From an uncultured Ruminococcus sp. (GTDB lineage Bacteria; Bacillota; Clostridia; Oscillospirales; Ruminococcaceae), in contig UQYK01000002.1 of the NCBI GenBank assembly GCA_900545285.1, positions 1 to 64,000 of the forward strand: a DNA stretch of 64,000 nucleotides, read 5' to 3'. The notes beneath the pieces were generated by a model. The model searched no databases and had not been told where the DNA came from. It worked only from the letters and a program-made list of their open reading frames with translations. Below are positions 63,022 to 64,000 of the stretch, one piece after another; position 1 is the stretch's first letter, and each line of letters starts with the position of its first letter. Made by a program: the position numbers and the translations under genes.

Positions 63022-63213
63022 GTGCATTTCGTTTTATAGGAGACACGCTCAGAGCGCGTCCCATAAAATGCTGGTGCGGATTTTCGAGCAGAATTCCTGC
63101 ACTGACAAGGTAAAAATTCGCAGGCGTACTTTCGTACGGCAAGATTTTTTCACGCAGTATGTGCAAAATTCTGCCGAAAAGACGTGCATTTCGTTTTGTA
63201 GGGACACGCTCTA
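63022..63213 (-). repeat. Dispersed hairpin element, copy 2, with extra terminal repeat
   Basis: The full element on the minus strand covers 63052-63211, bounded by GGGACACGCTC and GAGCGCGTCCC, which pair. Its inner part matches 15076-15238: ACTGCGTGAAAAAAT, CTTGCC, hairpin GTAC-GAAA-GTAC, GCCTGCG, CCTTGTC and CTCGAAAATCC. The stretch 63022-63050 repeats the sequence at 63184-63212 (GTGCATTTCGTTTT, then GGGACACGCTC or GAGACACGCTC), so a piece of a second copy is joined on. It lies between the SDR gene and the next promoter. Confidence 0.7.
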
Positions 63214-63298
63214 GTATACCATAAATTCAGAGAATTTGCAAGAAATATGATGGCGTTTTCCGCCGGCCAGATGGAATATGAACATTTCCAGAAATCTC

Positions 63299-63980
63299 TT
63301 GACAATCCGGAGAAAACAGTGTAAAATAAAAGTGTTGTATCAAAATACAAACGAGTTCCGGCAGGCTCTGCCGGAAACGCTGCGTTTTATCGTGTGCGTT
63401 TGGTTTTCTTTATGTATGCCGGAGGGATTTGTTCCGGCTTCTCTATACACAGACTTCTGAACCAGTTTTAGAAGATCTTTGGCAAATCCGGTGTAACAGT
63501 ACCTGATTTTCTGTACAGATTTGCCAACACAATGACTCGGATATCAAAAGCTGCAACTCCGAACCTGCCGTATCCGATGGGATAGATTTCAGCTGCATTT
63601 GTCTCCTTTGCCGGCCAGAAGGGATAGGGTGTCCAGTATGCACACCGGACACCGCTTCGTGCGCTGTTTTCGGCACATCTGCCGTTTCTCGTCCCATGGT
63701 TTTACGGGTATTATGCGGTCTGCTTTCTTTTTCAATTCCCGCAGACGCATCGGAACCGCCGCACCGGAACGATTCTTTCCGAACGGACAGAACGAGTTTT
63801 TTGAGAATATTTGATAAATGAATACGAGACGCACATACCGACTTCGGTAAAAACGCTGTTGTGTGAAAAGATAGACAAATCAGTCGAATCTTCCCTTTTC
63901 TCCGGCAGCTGTGCAGGCGCGAACAGTCGTGCTCTGCCGCCGGGCAAGGAAGGATTCCCATAAGGAGGTTGTGCAAGAAG
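63299..63980 (+). other. Promoter and long hairpin-rich untranslated stretch
   Basis: TTGACA (63299-63304), 17 bases, TAAAAT (63322-63327) is a good promoter, but the next start codon with a ribosome site is at 63981. Between them are hairpins such as TTCCGGCAG/CTGCCGGAA (63356-63376), GCCGGA/TCCGGC (63419-63439), TTGGCAAATC/GATTTGCCAA (63478-63526) and GGTGTCC/GGACACC near 63630. A minus-strand frame of 177 codons covers part of it but looks non-protein. It could be a long leader or an independent RNA. Confidence 0.4.
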
Positions 63981-64000
63981 ATGCAGGAAGTAAGCTTGGC
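63981..64000 (+). CDS. Start of a gene cut by the window edge
   Basis: ATG 63981 follows AAGGAGG by 12 bases and reads MQEVSL before the window ends. Only six codons are visible, so no function can be given. Confidence 0.4.

Noticed and set aside
63443..63976. Minus-strand frame of 177 codons near the right edge
   Set aside because: Composition rich in Ser, Arg, Cys and His without hydrophobic pattern or ribosome site; reads through several hairpins. Kept only as a possible refutation of the untranslated-RNA idea.

Overview
The window looks like the chromosome of a spore-forming, fibre-degrading clostridial bacterium close to Ruminococcus (cellulosome-forming Ruminococcaceae). The evidence is three secreted proteins with type I dockerin repeats (one a GH74 xyloglucanase-like enzyme), Thr-rich linkers, spoVT, a TTG-started rpoC directly behind rpoB, and Firmicutes-type promoters and Shine-Dalgarno sequences. 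The genus is an inference; no rRNA or tRNA gene was seen.

Region 1 (1-13255) is most of an integrative mobilizable element (IME) sitting against the 3' end of rpsI; its left end lies outside the window. From left to right it carries a Gabija-like pair (UvrD-like helicase, cut by the window edge, and an OLD-family ATPase/TOPRIM nuclease), a two-gene restriction-modification system built like BcgI (a nuclease-methylase fusion plus a separate specificity subunit), a DUF6076-like protein, an iteron-like intergenic region, a DUF3987 protein, a small HTH protein, a CHC2 zinc-finger primase-like protein, a structured non-coding element, a MobV relaxase and a tyrosine integrase.

Region 2 (13256-33166) is core chromosome: rpsI-rplM, asnB, an HD-domain protein, pyrB with a fused PyrI-like zinc domain, rpoB-rpoC, yifB/comM, a rodA/ftsW-type gene, a membrane-ABM fusion and guaA.

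Region 3 (33155-48058) is a second IME, bounded by a 13-bp direct repeat that includes the end of guaA. It carries a HEPN-like protein with its XRE regulator, Xis, integrase, a MobC-like protein, an HNH endonuclease, a decayed replication gene, a second copy of the structured element ahead of a second MobV relaxase, a large glycine-zipper protein followed by a decayed DUF262 gene, and a polyol/ketose utilisation cassette (VOC protein, PfkB kinase, GPH symporter, zinc polyol dehydrogenase, ROK regulator).

Region 4 (48059-64000) is again chromosomal: a lipoprotein, spoVT, two dockerin proteins, small membrane proteins, a mazF-type toxin without visible antitoxin, lysC, the GH74-dockerin enzyme, a VanY-type carboxypeptidase, an SDR oxidoreductase, and a long promoter-driven untranslated stretch before a gene cut by the right edge.

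The most interesting unexplained structure is the pair of elements at 10367-10527 and 37765-37920. They sit ahead of the two relaxases and share five stems, three of which differ in sequence while keeping pairing. A second, unrelated hairpin element is dispersed at 15076-15238 and 63052-63211 and also shows compensatory change.
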